From Tiliqua scincoides (Eukaryota; Chordata; Lepidosauria; Squamata; Scincidae), in assembly GCF_035046505.1 (NCBI RefSeq), contig NC_089821.1:198858377-198922376 (forward strand): a stretch of 64,000 nt of DNA, in the 5' to 3' direction. Made by a program: the position numbers and the translations under genes. The notes below the pieces were generated by a model, which was not told the DNA's origin, made no database searches, and was given only the letters and a program-made list of their open reading frames with translations. Positions 22,060-32,999 of the stretch are shown here, in pieces. How positions within the stretch are numbered: position 1 is the first letter of the stretch; each line of letters begins with the position of its first letter.

Positions 22060-22963
22060 CTATTCTGCTGATTTTGTGGGGACAACTGGAATGGCTGGAT
22101 ATACAGTGAACCTGCTAGAATAGAGGGCAAGAGCCCACTTGGGGATTCTGATGAACTGAGGAATGAGGCAGAAGAAGCCAGAGAATCGGAGCATCATTTC
22201 AATAAGGATATTTTGGAGTGAAATGAAATCAAATACATCCCTCCCATCCACATCCTTGAAGTGGTAATAGCGGGTGAGATCTGGACTGAGGAGGACCTTG
22301 CCACTGTGGCACATGAAACTGGGGTCTGAGGCCAGGCCAACCACACACTTGCCACTCACTTCGGGACACTCTGCCATGGTGGGCAACTTTTCCTTCAGCT
22401 GCTGGAAGAGAGGCCCTGAGTTTTCTTCTGCTATCTTCATCGTGGCCTCCGTGTGAACAAGACCAGGCCAGAGTGCCACACAGGCCATGCCAAAGGGATA
22501 CAGCTCAACAGCACAGTCAGTGGCCAGGCGGTCACAGGCGGCCTTGCCCACGCCGAATGGAACATCAGTCATGTATCGCAGCCCTCCAGGTGACGAGATG
22601 ATGACAATGAGCCCTCGACCAGTGGGCACCATGAGGCGGGCAGCATAGACTGTGTTGATGTAGTGGCCCCTCAGTCCTGCGTTGTTGACCAGAGAAGGCG
22701 TTGTTGACCAGCAGGTCCATCCTGCCCTCCTGCTGGACGTGCTCGAACAGCGCCACCACCTCCTCCTCCCAGGATGAGTTGCACACCACTGGCATGCACT
22801 TCCCACCTCAGTCCCGCACCTCGGCAGCCGCTTGCTCCAGGCTCTCTCGGGTCCGGCCCGTGATGTAGATGGTGGCGCCCGCCTCTGACAGCTGCAGAGC
22901 GATGCCCTTTCCGATGCCCCGGGAGGCGCCTGTCACCATGCACACCTGCCCCAAAAGTGGCAT
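22060..22963 (-). pseudogene. DHRS1-like retrocopy, broken (subfamily B)
   Basis: The start MPLLGQVCMVTGASRGIGKG is in a good context (accaccATGc). The frame reaches VRD and then meets an in-frame TGA near 22815. It resumes MPVVCNSSWEEEVV to LLVNNAFS, where about 80 bp are missing and the frame shifts (a repeated 'gttgttgaccag' marks the joint near 22685). It then continues LVNNAGLRGHY...FGVGKAACDRLATDC to the stop at 22062-22060. The TGxxxGxG motif and catalytic SSPGG, Y and K are still readable, but they are not in one frame. N- and C-terminal ends (MPLLGQ..., ...VPTKSAE) and flanks differ from copies 1 and 3, so this is a second subfamily. Confidence 0.9.
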
Positions 22964-23450
22964 GGTGGTTAAGGAAAGCAGGGAAGATGGAGCGGCTTGC
23001 TCAGGAAAGTGTGGCAGATGCTGCAACTGTAAGAGTTTTTCGGTGATCTTCCAAAGCACTAATCCCATTTAGGTCACCACCCCCGCACGTGGTACACCTG
23101 AAATGTTCTTTCATCTTAAGAAACATGCCTTGTCCTCCCACCCCCCCCCACCCTAGCCTGTGATGCAATGCCAAAACATAAAGAATTATGGTTATGCTAT
23201 TGCATTCCCAGTTGCACCATACACAAACTGGAACAATGCTAGTAAGACATAATCGTACAGGATTCTTTGCATACTTTTTCTATGGCAATTAAAAAAATTG
23301 GGGCGTTGCAATTAAAAGGCTTTGTGACATCTTTATCTGCAGCCTATCTGGTAACCTTACCTTCTGCTTTTACAACATTTTGCGAAATGTAATGCTTACA
23401 AAGTGTTGCAACTTTGCTACATTGGAGTTACACCCATTGTAGCCTCAACT
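22964..23450. repeat. 5' flank 'Z' of subfamily-B DHRS1 copies
   Basis: Same sequence at 40868-41365 (...ggaagatcaccgaaaaactc on the minus strand, then 'caccacccccgcac..tggtac', 'gttatgctat'). Not GC-rich, unlike the subfamily-A flank. Confidence 0.75.
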
Positions 23451-23715
23451 AAAGGATAATTTTTTTTTACAAAAAACTGGAAGTGCCGTTTTTTCAGCAT
23501 TTTGAAGGCCTCAGAAGGTCTACTGGATAGTGCGGGGGGGGGCCACAGGCAGCCTCCCCAGCCCTTAAAAGGCCTTCTCTCAAAAATGGGCCCCCCAAAA
23601 GGAAAAAATGGCGATGAGGGGAAGGGTCACGCCCCCTGGCGATGAGGGGTGCTGCCCCCTGCGAGGTGCTGCGCAGGGCATTTGTCTACCTGACCCCCAC
23701 CATGTATGCCAGTGA

Positions 23716-23893
23716 GGCCCAAATCCTACACAACTTTCCAGCACTGGCATGGTAATGCCAGTAGGACGTGTGCTGCATCCTGCGTTGGGTGGCACTCACG
23801 GAGCCCTCCTCAAAGTAAGGGAATGTTCGTTCTCTTACCTCTGAGCTGCATTGCCCTTATGTTGGCACTGGAAAGTGGGTTAGGATTGTGCCT
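23716..23893. mobile_element. MITE of the GGGCCCAATCCTATCC family
   Basis: Ends ggcccaaatcctacacaact / gggttaggattgtgcct, flanked by TGA on both sides (23713-23715, 23894-23896). The rest of 23450-24426 shows no gene. Confidence 0.7.
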
Positions 23894-24426
23894 TGAGTGT
23901 ATGTAGCCTGAAAGAGCCCCATCCTTACTAAAGAACACTTATGATGCTTACCAGTGAGTACACTAGAAACAGATTTGGAGGCAGAAAGGAATTCTTAGCT
24001 CATATTTCTCTTTAGGAAAGCGTGTACATGATTGAATTTTACTTTTGTAACTGAACAATGCTGATACAGTATGTACTTTGGGTCAAAATACAGTGGGATC
24101 AGTTGAATCTTATTCCATTCTTGGATTTCTTTTTCCAAACAATGTGATTGAGGTGATGAACACTACCATTCCTTTAAAAACAATAAGACACGCTGGACAG
24201 AGGGAAGCACTGTTCTTGTAGTTTAAATATTCTATTCTTTCCCATTTATTTATTTAATTTCAAAGTTACAACAGCTCCCAACATTTGTACACTTTGCTTT
24301 TACACACAGAGAAACATGGGCCTGGCTCACACATGCATGTAAATAATTTTATTTTTGTACATTTGATTACTGTGGAATTGATGTCGAGAAGCTTAAAGTG
24401 AACTGATTCCACTGAAAAAAGTATGG

Positions 24427-25638
24427 TTAGGGAATATGTGTTATGATTGGACGGATAAATGACGCAGTTCCAATAATAGCAGCTCTTTGCAGCTCAGCGA
24501 GTGTAATTGCTGGTGCATTCAGTTGTTGCAAAAAGTTGTCAAAATTTGCGGAGATGGTTCCTAGTGTGCCTGTGATTACTGGCAGCACCTTAGTGTGTTT
24601 CATCCACAATTGGGTGGTTTCTAGACACAGTTTGTGGTGCTTGTCTATTTTTTCATGTTCCTTTTCTACCACCCTGTGATCACCAGGGATGGCAATGTTG
24701 ATGAATGTCACAAGTCGGGAATTGTAGTCAATTAATGTGATATCAGACATGTTGGCCTCAACGCGTCAGTCCGTTTGGATTCTAAAGTCCCATAAGATTT
24801 TGACCTCGTTTTCCAGGACTTTCTCCGGCTGATGTTGCCAAGCTTTTTTGGACATGTCGAAGCCATATTTTTGGCATAAGGCCCAATGTATAAGTCATGC
24901 AACATCATCGTGTCTTCATTTATAGTCAGTATTGGCAATTTTGGGACATTCACAAATCAGGTGGTTTACAGTCTTGTCCCATCTTTTGCATTGTCGGCAT
25001 AGGCTGTTGTCACTGGTATCTGGAATTCTGGCTTTCATCACATTCGTCTGAAGGGCCTGTTCTTGGGCTGCAAACAGGATACCTTCTGTCTCTTTGCGTA
25101 AAAATCTGTCCCTAAGCCAGGACCGGGTGGTCTGTTTGTCACAGACGCTGTCAATGTTTTTGAAAAACTGTCCATGTAAAGGTTTGTCGATCCAGCTATT
25201 AAGCCAGCGAGTGAATGTCTCTTTTTTGTAGTCCACTTTTGTCTCTGGTTCAGAGATAACATTTTCACTTTTGACCACTTTTAGAAGTTTCTCTATACTG
25301 TTGCATACATAGTCATGGAAGCCGCGCATTTCCTCCTCCACTGTCTGTTGGACTTGTAATAAGCCACAACCTCCAATTCTGCGAGCTAAATACAGCTGGT
25401 CAATGTCAGTTTTAGGATGAAATTCATGGTGAATTGTCAATAATTTTCGTGTTTTCTTGTCCAGGGTCTCTAGTTCATTGTTGGTCCAATCAATCGGACT
25501 CAGCAACAGTACCTAAAAAGAGTCCGCAAGATACTAAAGTCAAAGTTGAAGGCTGGAAACACAATCAGAGCCATTAACGCCTGGGCTGTGCCCTTGATCA
25601 GATACCCTTCGGGTATAATTGACTGGACCAACAATGAA
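24427..25638 (-). mobile_element. R4/Dong-type LINE fragment with inverted 5' part
   Basis: The minus strand from 25506 reads IDWTNNELETLDKKTRKLLT..., then a C-x2-C-x8-H-x4-C knuckle (CRQCKRWDKTVNHLICEC), '...ALCQKYGFDMSKKAWQHQPE', 'VLENEVKILWDFRIQTD', and MSDITLIDYNSRLVTFINIA-IPGD, ending at 24427. This order (RT tail, knuckle, restriction-like endonuclease, EKE-EK region) is that of R4/Dong-clade LINEs. Three in-frame stops interrupt an otherwise single frame (after TDYK, after HDDVA, after IQTD). 25501-25638 encodes the preceding segment on the plus strand (YLKRVRKILKSKLKAGNTIR, AINAWAVPLIRYPSG-IIDWTNNE), so the 5' end is inverted. Confidence 0.85.
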
Positions 25639-25667
25639 TATATATATTCATATAAACTATAGACTTC

Positions 25668-25796
25668 TTACTAGATTTGGGATAAGTGGTTCACATCACA
25701 TCACATCACTCACATCAACATCTCCTAGTGTCTGAAGATACTCGGATTTGATTATATCTGCAAAGAAAATCCTTTGAAACTGAAAATACATTGCAT
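25668..25796 (-). pseudogene. Decayed SULT first coding exon
   Basis: From ATG at 25796: MQCIFSFKGFSLQ, then after a small shift IIKSEYLQTLGDVDV, an expanded ATGTG/TCACA repeat, and a relic of the PAPS loop 'acttatcccaaatctag|taag'. Compare exon copies at 438-574 and 10536-10856. The R4 LINE sits just downstream of the exon. Confidence 0.65.
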
Positions 25797-25854
25797 TTTG
25801 AGTGGGCTTTATGTTTCTGCCATAACTGATACACCTGTAAGGAACATCAGTGTA

Positions 25855-25968
25855 GTGTTGTGGCTTCACTGCTTCTGTTGTACATCCTACTTTTTAAATT
25901 AATCTCTTTTTTGGTCGGCTTTTTGTAAGGCTCATTGGCAGCTTTCTGAACTCTTTATAGCTCGCAGC
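25855..25968. repeat. Unit 'W' copy 2, left part
   Basis: Parallels 19500-19615 ('tgttgtacatcctactttt', 'gtaaggctcattggcagctt'). The unit is interrupted by a hAT element and resumes at 26757-26918. Confidence 0.7.
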
Positions 25969-25969
25969 G

Positions 25970-26752
25970 GTTTTCAACCACTGTGCCAGGGTACACTGTT
26001 GTGCCGCGAGGCTCCCTCAGTTGTGCCACGGGGCCAGAGGAGACAGGCAGCAGCCGCACAGGAGAAGCGGCTGCTTTCAGCCCTGCGTGGCAGCACAAGT
26101 AAAAGTTGCAGCCAGCAAAGGAGCTGGTTGTGGCTGCTTTGCGTCTCACGCAGCAGCATGCTTTTAAGAAGCGTCAGAAAGGGTCTACTTCGAAGGTCCT
26201 GCTGTCGCTTGCTCCTGCTGCTGAGCAAGACTAAGGTGGTTGTTGCCTGCCTTGTGTGCTGTTGGGCAGTCACCGAAGCCTGGAGGAGCTCCAGGTGGGA
26301 ACTGTGGAGTGCGTGAGCCTGAAGTGGGCAAGCAGGTAGGAAGCGAGCAAATCTGCTGAGGCCAACAACTTAAGGATTGGCTGACTGAAAAGGGTCCTTG
26401 AGAGTCCCTTTTCCTTGCCACAGTTTGCCTGCAATACCCCAAAGCAACCCTTTCTGCATTGCCTCCGTGAAGGGATTGGGCCACCCCAGCTCCCTTTGCT
26501 GCTTGCCTGCGCAAGCCCCTGGGTTCTCCTGAGCCATCCCATCCTAACTCTGAACATCTTTCCTCCATTCCAGAAATCACATATACTTCCCTCTCCAAGC
26601 TTTTTGTGGATTTCTTTGTCATGCAATAATTTAATTGTATTAATTAAAAATTAATTGTAATGTAATAATTTCATGTCAATAAAAAACTGGTAGTGTGCCT
26701 TGACAATTTTAGTGCCTTGTCGGTTTGCCGTGAGTGGAAAAGGGTTGAAAAT
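25970..26752. mobile_element. hAT-like element inserted in unit W
   Basis: Begins cagcggttttcaaccactgt and ends ...aaaagggttgaaaatg, the pattern of hAT ends; absent from the empty site at 19611-19630. Target duplication not clean. Interior GC-rich then AT-rich, with no transposase. Confidence 0.65.
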
Positions 26753-26756
26753 GAAT

Positions 26757-26918
26757 TATTTGAAAGACGGAACATTGCAGGAGTGATGTCTGATGTGCTG
26801 ACACAGTTTCCTGACCAATATACTTAGTATCTTTTTACGTACTTTGAAATAAATGTGGAAGAAAATGGAAAACAAATCTGTGTACTTCTTGATCTTTGTA
26901 CTGCCCTGTGGGTGTAAA
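26757..26918. repeat. Unit 'W' copy 2, right part
   Basis: Parallels 19628-19775, ending at 'gtactgccctgtggg', where the LTR-like insertion begins. Confidence 0.7.
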
Positions 26919-28394
26919 TTAACAAAAGAATGTATTTTAGCAAACTATCAAAGCTCCAGATAAGGTGAACGCTTCATCAAAAGGGAGTATGCTGGAATTT
27001 ACATCTCAAGTTAATTGCTAGTATGACAGATGAAACTAAACAGAACCATGCCAAAGCAACACACCAAAGTTAGCATGTAAGCCAAAAGATGCTTCAATAT
27101 TTTAATAGTTAAGTGTAACTAACACATGTAATAGTTTAGGAATAGGTTTTACTGTTTGAAAGTTAGTAAAAGCATAAAATACACAAAATAGTAAAAAGCC
27201 ATTAAATTAGACTGTTAAGTCTGCTTAAGTCTCAGATGTGTCTCAAAGTAACCTTGAAAAGCAGATGTCTGGCATAATGTTAATTAAAGAGAATCTAACA
27301 AGGAGACTCTAAGGAATATGGTACAAAGGTACTCCTTACAGATAAGAACTCTGTATATCTCTGTAAACTCAAGGTTCTGTTTAATTGGAACCCAGAGACA
27401 GATTTACAACTTAAAGTAAGATTAGAGAATTAGAAAGGAGGCAGGAAGCAGGATGCCTGCACCAATTAATCAGGGAAGCCGATATCTCTTGACACCAAGA
27501 ACATAAAACTAAGGGTTATACACAGGTGAAACACACCTGTGTTCTTCTTCTTTTAATGGAGAAGAAGACCTTGGCAGAGACAGTTGCTAATTAAAATAGA
27601 GTTTGACAAATACAGACATCAGCAGAAACAGACAGGAACAGATATGCAGAAATAGACAGGAGCAAGATAATATGAGAAAGCCCCTAATTAGCAAAACATT
27701 CCTGAGAATCTCTGTCAGAGCCTCTAAGCTGACAGAGAAAGCTGGATTTAATTAAAATAAAGAGAAAAGTCTCTTAAAATCTTTATTTACAATAAAGTTT
27801 GTTTGTTTTGAATTTTTTTGTTTTGAATTAAACAATTCAAATTTTGTTTTGTTTTGTTTTGAATTAAATATAAGTTTATGCCACTATGCATCACAATAGC
27901 ACAGTCACGTAGAGGGAATTAAAAGAATAGCATTAGCTCTGTCAGAAATAAGCATAAGACAAACCAAAGCCAATAAATGAGTAAACAGTGCCACCTAGTG
28001 GTTGTTAAAATATATGTCTAAATTAATGTTTTTTGCCATATTTGGAACTTGTAACTTGAAACTTCAGTCGAACAAACAACAAACAACAATCAAATGTTTG
28101 TAAAGTGATCTCTAGCCAATCCTGAGAAAGCCTCCATCTCTGATGTCATAACCCCAGCCAATGACAGTGTGAGATTCTCAGACAAAGAAGCCAAAATGCT
28201 ATATAAGCAAAAGGCCCACACTGGAACATTGTTTTTCTCTGGAGGCACTGATAATTCCCACATAGCTCTCATTGCTCTCCTCATTTGGAAAGGACTCCCT
28301 GAGAGGCCCGTTGCCAGCAACAAAATAAAGCCTGCAGACGATCACCCCTCTTGCCTACTGAGTTTGCTTTTGAACTTTGCTGATGACCTTGCAA
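26919..28394 (+). mobile_element. Solo-LTR-like fossil, ~1.5 kb
   Basis: Starts TGTAAATTAAC exactly where the duplicated unit W breaks off and ends about TTGCAACA where unit X resumes. It has a TATA motif (ctatataag, 28199) and AATAAA (28322) spaced like an LTR, with a T-rich/CT block between. No internal viral genes or second LTR seen. Age moderate: the promoter and poly(A) signals are still readable. Family not assigned. Confidence 0.6.
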
Positions 28395-28515
28395 CAATTG
28401 AATATATTTGTCTTGGATCTTGAGGTATATTCTGCAGCTTATTTGCAAGTATTTCTCCTTATGAGGTGGATATGCGCACTCTACAATAGAAAGGAGGCAG
28501 GGCACAGCCTATAGG
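28395..28515. repeat. Unit 'X', partial copy
   Basis: 'caattgaatatatttgtctt' to 'gaggcagggcacagcctata'; parallels 20866-20990, and is then cut by repeat A. Confidence 0.75.
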
Positions 28516-29165
28516 ATCTCAAGGACACAGCTATAGGACATAGCTGCTGCAGAAGCAAGTTTTGGTAAGCACAGGATGCTCTCTTAAAAAGAGTTTTTGC
28601 TGACCTGGAGCTGATCTGGATGTGACCTAGAGCTGACCTGGATATGCTTGCTTACTACACACAGTGGGGTACTTGGAATATGTAAAACATTGAAAGGATT
28701 ATCAGCAAAATTCAATATGGTCAAATGACTGTCTTCCTAGCTGGGGAAACTTACACACATTAACCCAGGAAGGCAGTTCAAATCTGTATAGAGTACTTAA
28801 GCAGAGGTTGAGTTAAAACAATACAATGAATAGAAGACACTTAAACAATGATTTACTATGCAAGACTTCTTCCTCCTAGAGAGGTGGATGTTGTAACCAT
28901 GAGCTTGTGGCTTGACCTGATTGTGACCTGTGTGTTGAGGTTTAATGTGTTTGTATAAACAGTGATTGGATTAGGAGACACTTTTGCATAAACAGTGATT
29001 GGGTAAACAATACAATGAATACAGTGACCACATGGAAGTGGAGGTTGTGTAATCCATGAGCTTGTAGCTTGACCAGAGTTTTGGAAGTGTTGGCCTGTGA
29101 GAAGTTTGGCCTGCAACCAGATATAAAATCACAACTAAGGAAAAAGGGGATTTTCATGTAACAGT
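28516..29165. repeat. Interspersed repeat 'A', copy 2
   Basis: Same family as 15780-16480. Short related pieces also at 30295-30420 and 35845-35885 ('cttgtggatctgcttacca'). Confidence 0.55.
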
Positions 29166-29643
29166 ACCCCTTGATAAAGTTCCTCTCAGAGGCCCTGAAC
29201 AGGAGTAGCAGAGGTTGGCACACCACCAGGCAAGGGGGGCAGCACTTGACGTGCCACCTCAGGAGCCAGGAAGTCTTCTTGGGCCAGTCCTGCACATGCA
29301 CTGTAGAGGTGAGGAGCCTCCATCTCAACATGGAGGTTGTTTGCAGGCTAGGAAAATATTGTTCAGAGCTTGAGGTACTGAAGAAATGCCAAATGCAAGC
29401 TCCTCCTCTGAATTGAAGAGGGGAAAAGAACAGGGTGGTGATGGTGGGGGTGGTGGGTATGGGCAGAATGCGGGTGGGGAGGGGGCAAAACAGGGCAGGA
29501 CAGGATGGCAGCAGCCAGAATAGTCTTTGGAACCCAAGTCTACCTGGTTTCCCTGATGTGGCGCCCAGGTCTGCCTGCCCTCAGTGTTCCCAGCTAGATA
29601 CAGTAATACAGAAAACCAAACATACTCCTATGACTCTCTAAAA
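29166..29643. other. Unannotated stretch
   Basis: Purine-rich, no gene recognised. Its 'gcagaatgcgggtgg' and 'cctgaacaggag' parts resemble 33020-33230 inverted, suggesting a further old repeat. Confidence 0.35.
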
Positions 29644-30106
29644 CAGGGGTGTCCAAAGTTTTTGGCAGGAGGACCACATTGTCTCTCTGACACTGTGTCT
29701 GGGGGGGGAGGACTGGGGGGGAAAGGAATTAATTTACATTTCAAATCTGAATAAATTTTCATACGTTTACATAAATGAACATATGAAAGATGAACTTATA
29801 TGAATGAATGAAGGTCTTGCAATAGCTCAAGGCCTATAAAAGGCCTTGCACAAGGCAAGGCTGGCCTTTCCTTTCCTGCCGCTTCTGCATCACAGATGTG
29901 AAACAACAATCAGTGGAGGCAGCCCTCATCCCACAGCTCACCAATGTTGTTCTCATTGTCAAACAGTTGCCCTCACACTGAGAGCAGTTGCAGCGGGCCA
30001 GTGTGGGCTCCCAAAAATCACCAGAGGGCCAGAGGCTCACTGGAGACTGGGAGCTCCTTGAGGGCCGCATTGAGAGGCCTCCAGGGCCGGGGTTTGGGCA
30101 CCCCTG
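29644..30106. mobile_element. hAT non-autonomous element, family 1 copy b
   Basis: CAGGGGTGTCCAAAGTTTTT ... GGTTTGGGCACCCCTG, opposite orientation to copy a. Flanks CTCTAAAA / GTCTAATC share six... only the TCTAA core, so the target duplication is worn. Confidence 0.85.
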
Positions 30107-30424
30107 GTCTAATCACTCTCCTTCAGACTTTCTCTTCCATTGGATCCCAGCCCCTTCTTTTCTCAAACCAGGGAACAAGAGTAGGGCCCAGGAGACAGGA
30201 GTAAAGGGACTAATTTGTACCTGGGCCCAGGGTCAGAAAGGGGGCCCAGGAGCCAATGGAAGGGGCCCAGAAATTTCCTGGAACATTCCGTTCCTGGCCT
30301 GCTACAATAACTCCTTGGCTTGTGGATCTGCTTACCATGAAGGAGAGTATAGGAGCTCAGGGACATCGCTGTGGGGCTACAGTTGCTGCAGAAGCAAGTA
30401 TTGGTATGCAGAGGACACTTTCAT
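30107..30424. other. Unannotated, part of repeat A at right
   Basis: No gene. 30295-30420 is a piece of repeat A that abuts the 3' end of the CR1 element. Confidence 0.4.
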
Positions 30425-32995
30425 AAGAACATAAGAACATAAGAACAGCCCCACTGGATCAGGCCATAGGCCCATCTAGTCCAGCTTCCTGTATCTCACA
30501 GCGGCCCACCAAATGCCCCAGGGAGCACACCAGATAACAAGAGACCTCATCCTGGTGCCCTCCCCTACATCTGGCATTCTGACTTAACCCATTCCTAAAA
30601 TCAGGAGGTTGCGCATACCCATCATGGCTTGTACCCCATAATGGATTTTTCCTCCAGAAACTCGTCCAATCCCCTTTTAAAGGCGTCTAGGCTAGACGCC
30701 AGCACCACATCCTGTGGCAAGGAGTTCCACAGACCAACCACACGCTGAGTAAAGAAATATTTTCTTTTGTCTGTCCTAACCCGCCCAACACTCAATTTTA
30801 GTGGATGTCCCCTGGTTCTGGTATTATGTGAGAGTGTAAAGAGCATCTCCCTATCCACTCTGTCCATCCCCTGCATAATTTTGTATGTCTCAATCATGTC
30901 CCCCCTCAAGCGTCTCTTTTCTAGGCTGAAGAGGCCCAAACGCCGTAGCCTTTCCTCATAAGGAAGGTGCCCCAGCCCCGTAATCATCTTAGTCGCTCTC
31001 TTTTGCACCTTTTCCATTTCCACTATGTCTTTTTTGAGATGCGGCGACCAGAACTGGACACAATACTCCAGGTGTGGCCTTACCATAGATTTGTACAACG
31101 GCAGTATAATACTAACCGTTTTGTTCTCAATACCCTTCCTAATGATCCCAAGCATAGAATTGGCCTTCTTCACTGCTGCCGCACATTGGGTCGACACTTT
31201 CATCGACCTGTCCACCACCACCCCAAGATCTCTCTCCTGATCTGTCACAGACAGCTCAGAACCCATCAGCCTATATCTAAAGTTTTGATTTTTTGCCCCA
31301 ATGTGCATGACTTTACACTTACTGACATTGAAGCGCATCTGCCATTTTGCTGCCCATTCTGCCAGTCTGGAGAGATCCTTCTGGAGCTCCTCACAATCAC
31401 TTCTGGTCTTTACCACTCGGAAAAGTTTGGTGTCGTCTGCAAACTTAGCCACTTCACTGCTCAACCCTGTCTCCAGGTCATTTATGAAGAGGTTGAAAAG
31501 CACCGGTCCCAGGACAGATCCTTGGGGCACACCGCTTTTCACCTCTCTCCATTGTGAAAATTGCCCATTGACACCCACTCTCTGCTTCCTGGCCTCCAAC
31601 CAGTTCTCAATCCACGAGAGGACCTGTCCTCTAATTCCCTGACTGTGGAGTTTTTTCAGTAGCCTTTGGTGAGGGACCGTGTCAAACGCCTTCTGAAAGT
31701 CCAGATATATAATGTCCACGGGTTCTCCCGCATCCACATGCCTGTTGACCTTTTCAAAGAATTCTATAAGGTTCGTGAGGCAAGACTTACCCTTACAGAA
31801 GCCATGCTGACTCTCCCTCAGCAAGGCCTGTTTGTCTATGTGTTTTGAGATCCTATCTTTGATGAGGCATTCCACCATCTTACCCGGTATAGATGTTAGG
31901 CTGACCGGCCTATAGTTTCCCGGGTCCCCCCTCTTTCCCTTTTTAAAAATAGGCGTGACATTTGCTATCCTCCAATCTTCTGGTACCGTGGCCGTTTTCA
32001 GGGACAAGTTGCATACCTTAGTCAAGAGATCTGCAACTTCATTCTTCAATTCCTTAATAACCCTTGGGTGTATGCCATCAGGGCCCGGTGACTTATTGAT
32101 CTTTAATTTATCAATGAGGTCTGAAACATCTTCTCTTTTAACCTCTATCTGACTTAACTCCTCGGTTAGGAGGGGCCGTTCGGGCAGCGGTATCTGCCCG
32201 AGGTCTTCTGCCGTGAAGACAGATGCAAAGAACTCATTTAATTTCTCTGCCATCTCTAAGTCTCCTTTTATCTCCCCTTTCCCTCCCTCACCATCCAGAG
32301 GGCCAACCGCTTCTCTGGCGGGTTTCCTGCTTCTAACATATTTGAAGAAGCTTTTATTATTCCCCTTAATGTTGCTGGCCATGCGTTCCTCATAGTCTCG
32401 CTTGGCCTCCCCTATCACCTTCTTACATTTCTTTTGCCACAGTTTATGTTCCTTTTTATTCTCTTCATTAGGGCAAGACTTCCATTTACGGAAGGAAGCT
32501 TCCTTGCCCTTCACAGCCTCTCTAACTTGGCTGGTTAGCCATGCAGGCACTCTCCTGGATTTAGTGGAACCCTTCTTTATTTGCGGTATACACTTCTGCT
32601 GGGCCTCTATTACTGTTGTTTTAAGCAGCCTCCATGCACTCTGGAGAGACTGGACTCTTTTTACCCTCCCTTTCAACCTCCTTCTAACCAGCCTCCTCAT
32701 TTGAGGGAAGTCCGCCCGTCGGAAGTCAAGGGTTTTTGTTAGAGATTTGCCTGGTATTCTTCCCCCAACGTGCACATCAAAACGGATCGCAGCATGATCA
32801 CTGTTCCCCAATGGCTCAGTAACGTTTACATCTCTAACCAGGTCCTGCGTACCGCACAAAATTAAATCCAGAGTCACCTGTCCTCTGGTGGGCTCCGTAA
32901 CTAGCTGATCTAAGCCACAGTCTTTCCTTTCTGGTGTGAGCCTAAATATGATGATGTTAATTTTCTGCATGACTTTCTATATTTAAAAGATTTTA
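30425..32995 (-). mobile_element. CR1 LINE, 5'-truncated, young
   Basis: The minus-strand 3' end has the CR1-type short tandem tail (repeats of 'gttcttat' on the minus strand, 30425-30445) and a conserved 3' UTR. The element is truncated within the endonuclease. Its close relative at 56163-57350 and fragments at 55785-56070, 57655-58380 and 61140-61515 show an expanded family. Confidence 0.93.
30622..32970 (-). CDS. CR1 ORF2 (end of endonuclease + reverse transcriptase), open
   Basis: 782 codons without a stop. It begins in the last part of the APE-type endonuclease (LDLILCG...GNSDHAAIRFDV, the SDH motif), then an Arg/Lys-rich linker, then the RT domain: [57 protein letters not shown] and the catalytic FADDTKLF. 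The C-terminal thumb ends ...KRGLDEFLEEKSIMGYKP. Codon phase is perfect, so the insertion is recent. The missing N-terminal part of the endonuclease means it cannot be a complete element. Confidence 0.93.
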   Translation of the reverse strand: MQKINIIIFRLTPERKDCGLDQLVTEPTRGQVTLDLILCGTQDLVRDVNVTEPLGNSDHAAIRFDVHVGGRIPGKSLTKTLDFRRADFPQMRRLVRRRLKGRVKRVQSLQSAWRLLKTTVIEAQQKCIPQIKKGSTKSRRVPAWLTSQVREAVKGKEASFRKWKSCPNEENKKEHKLWQKKCKKVIGEAKRDYEERMASNIKGNNKSFFKYVRSRKPAREAVGPLDGEGGKGEIKGDLEMAEKLNEFFASVFTAEDLGQIPLPERPLLTEELSQIEVKREDVSDLIDKLKINKSPGPDGIHPRVIKELKNEVADLLTKVCNLSLKTATVPEDWRIANVTPIFKKGKRGDPGNYRPVSLTSIPGKMVECLIKDRISKHIDKQALLRESQHGFCKGKSCLTNLIEFFEKVNRHVDAGEPVDIIYLDFQKAFDTVPHQRLLKKLHSQGIRGQVLSWIENWLEARKQRVGVNGQFSQWREVKSGVPQGSVLGPVLFNLFINDLETGLSSEVAKFADDTKLFRVVKTRSDCEELQKDLSRLAEWAAKWQMRFNVSKCKVMHIGAKNQNFRYRLMGSELSVTDQERDLGVVVDRSMKVSTQCAAAVKKANSMLGIIRKGIENKTVSIILPLYKSMVRPHLEYCVQFWSPHLKKDIVEMEKVQKRATKMITGLGHLPYEERLRRLGLFSLEKRRLRGDMIETYKIMQGMDRVDREMLFTLSHNTRTRGHPLKLSVGRVRTDKRKYFFTQRVVGLWNSLPQDVVLASSLDAFKRGLDEFLEEKSIMGYKP

Positions 32996-32999
32996 GAGA

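Noticed and set aside
27781-27880. CRISPR-like or satellite array in 'gttttgttttgaatt' repeats
   Set aside because: A short A/T-rich simple repeat inside an LTR-like fossil; no spacers.
30767-32704. Antisense frames across the CR1 element
   Set aside because: They are shadows of the RT frame.
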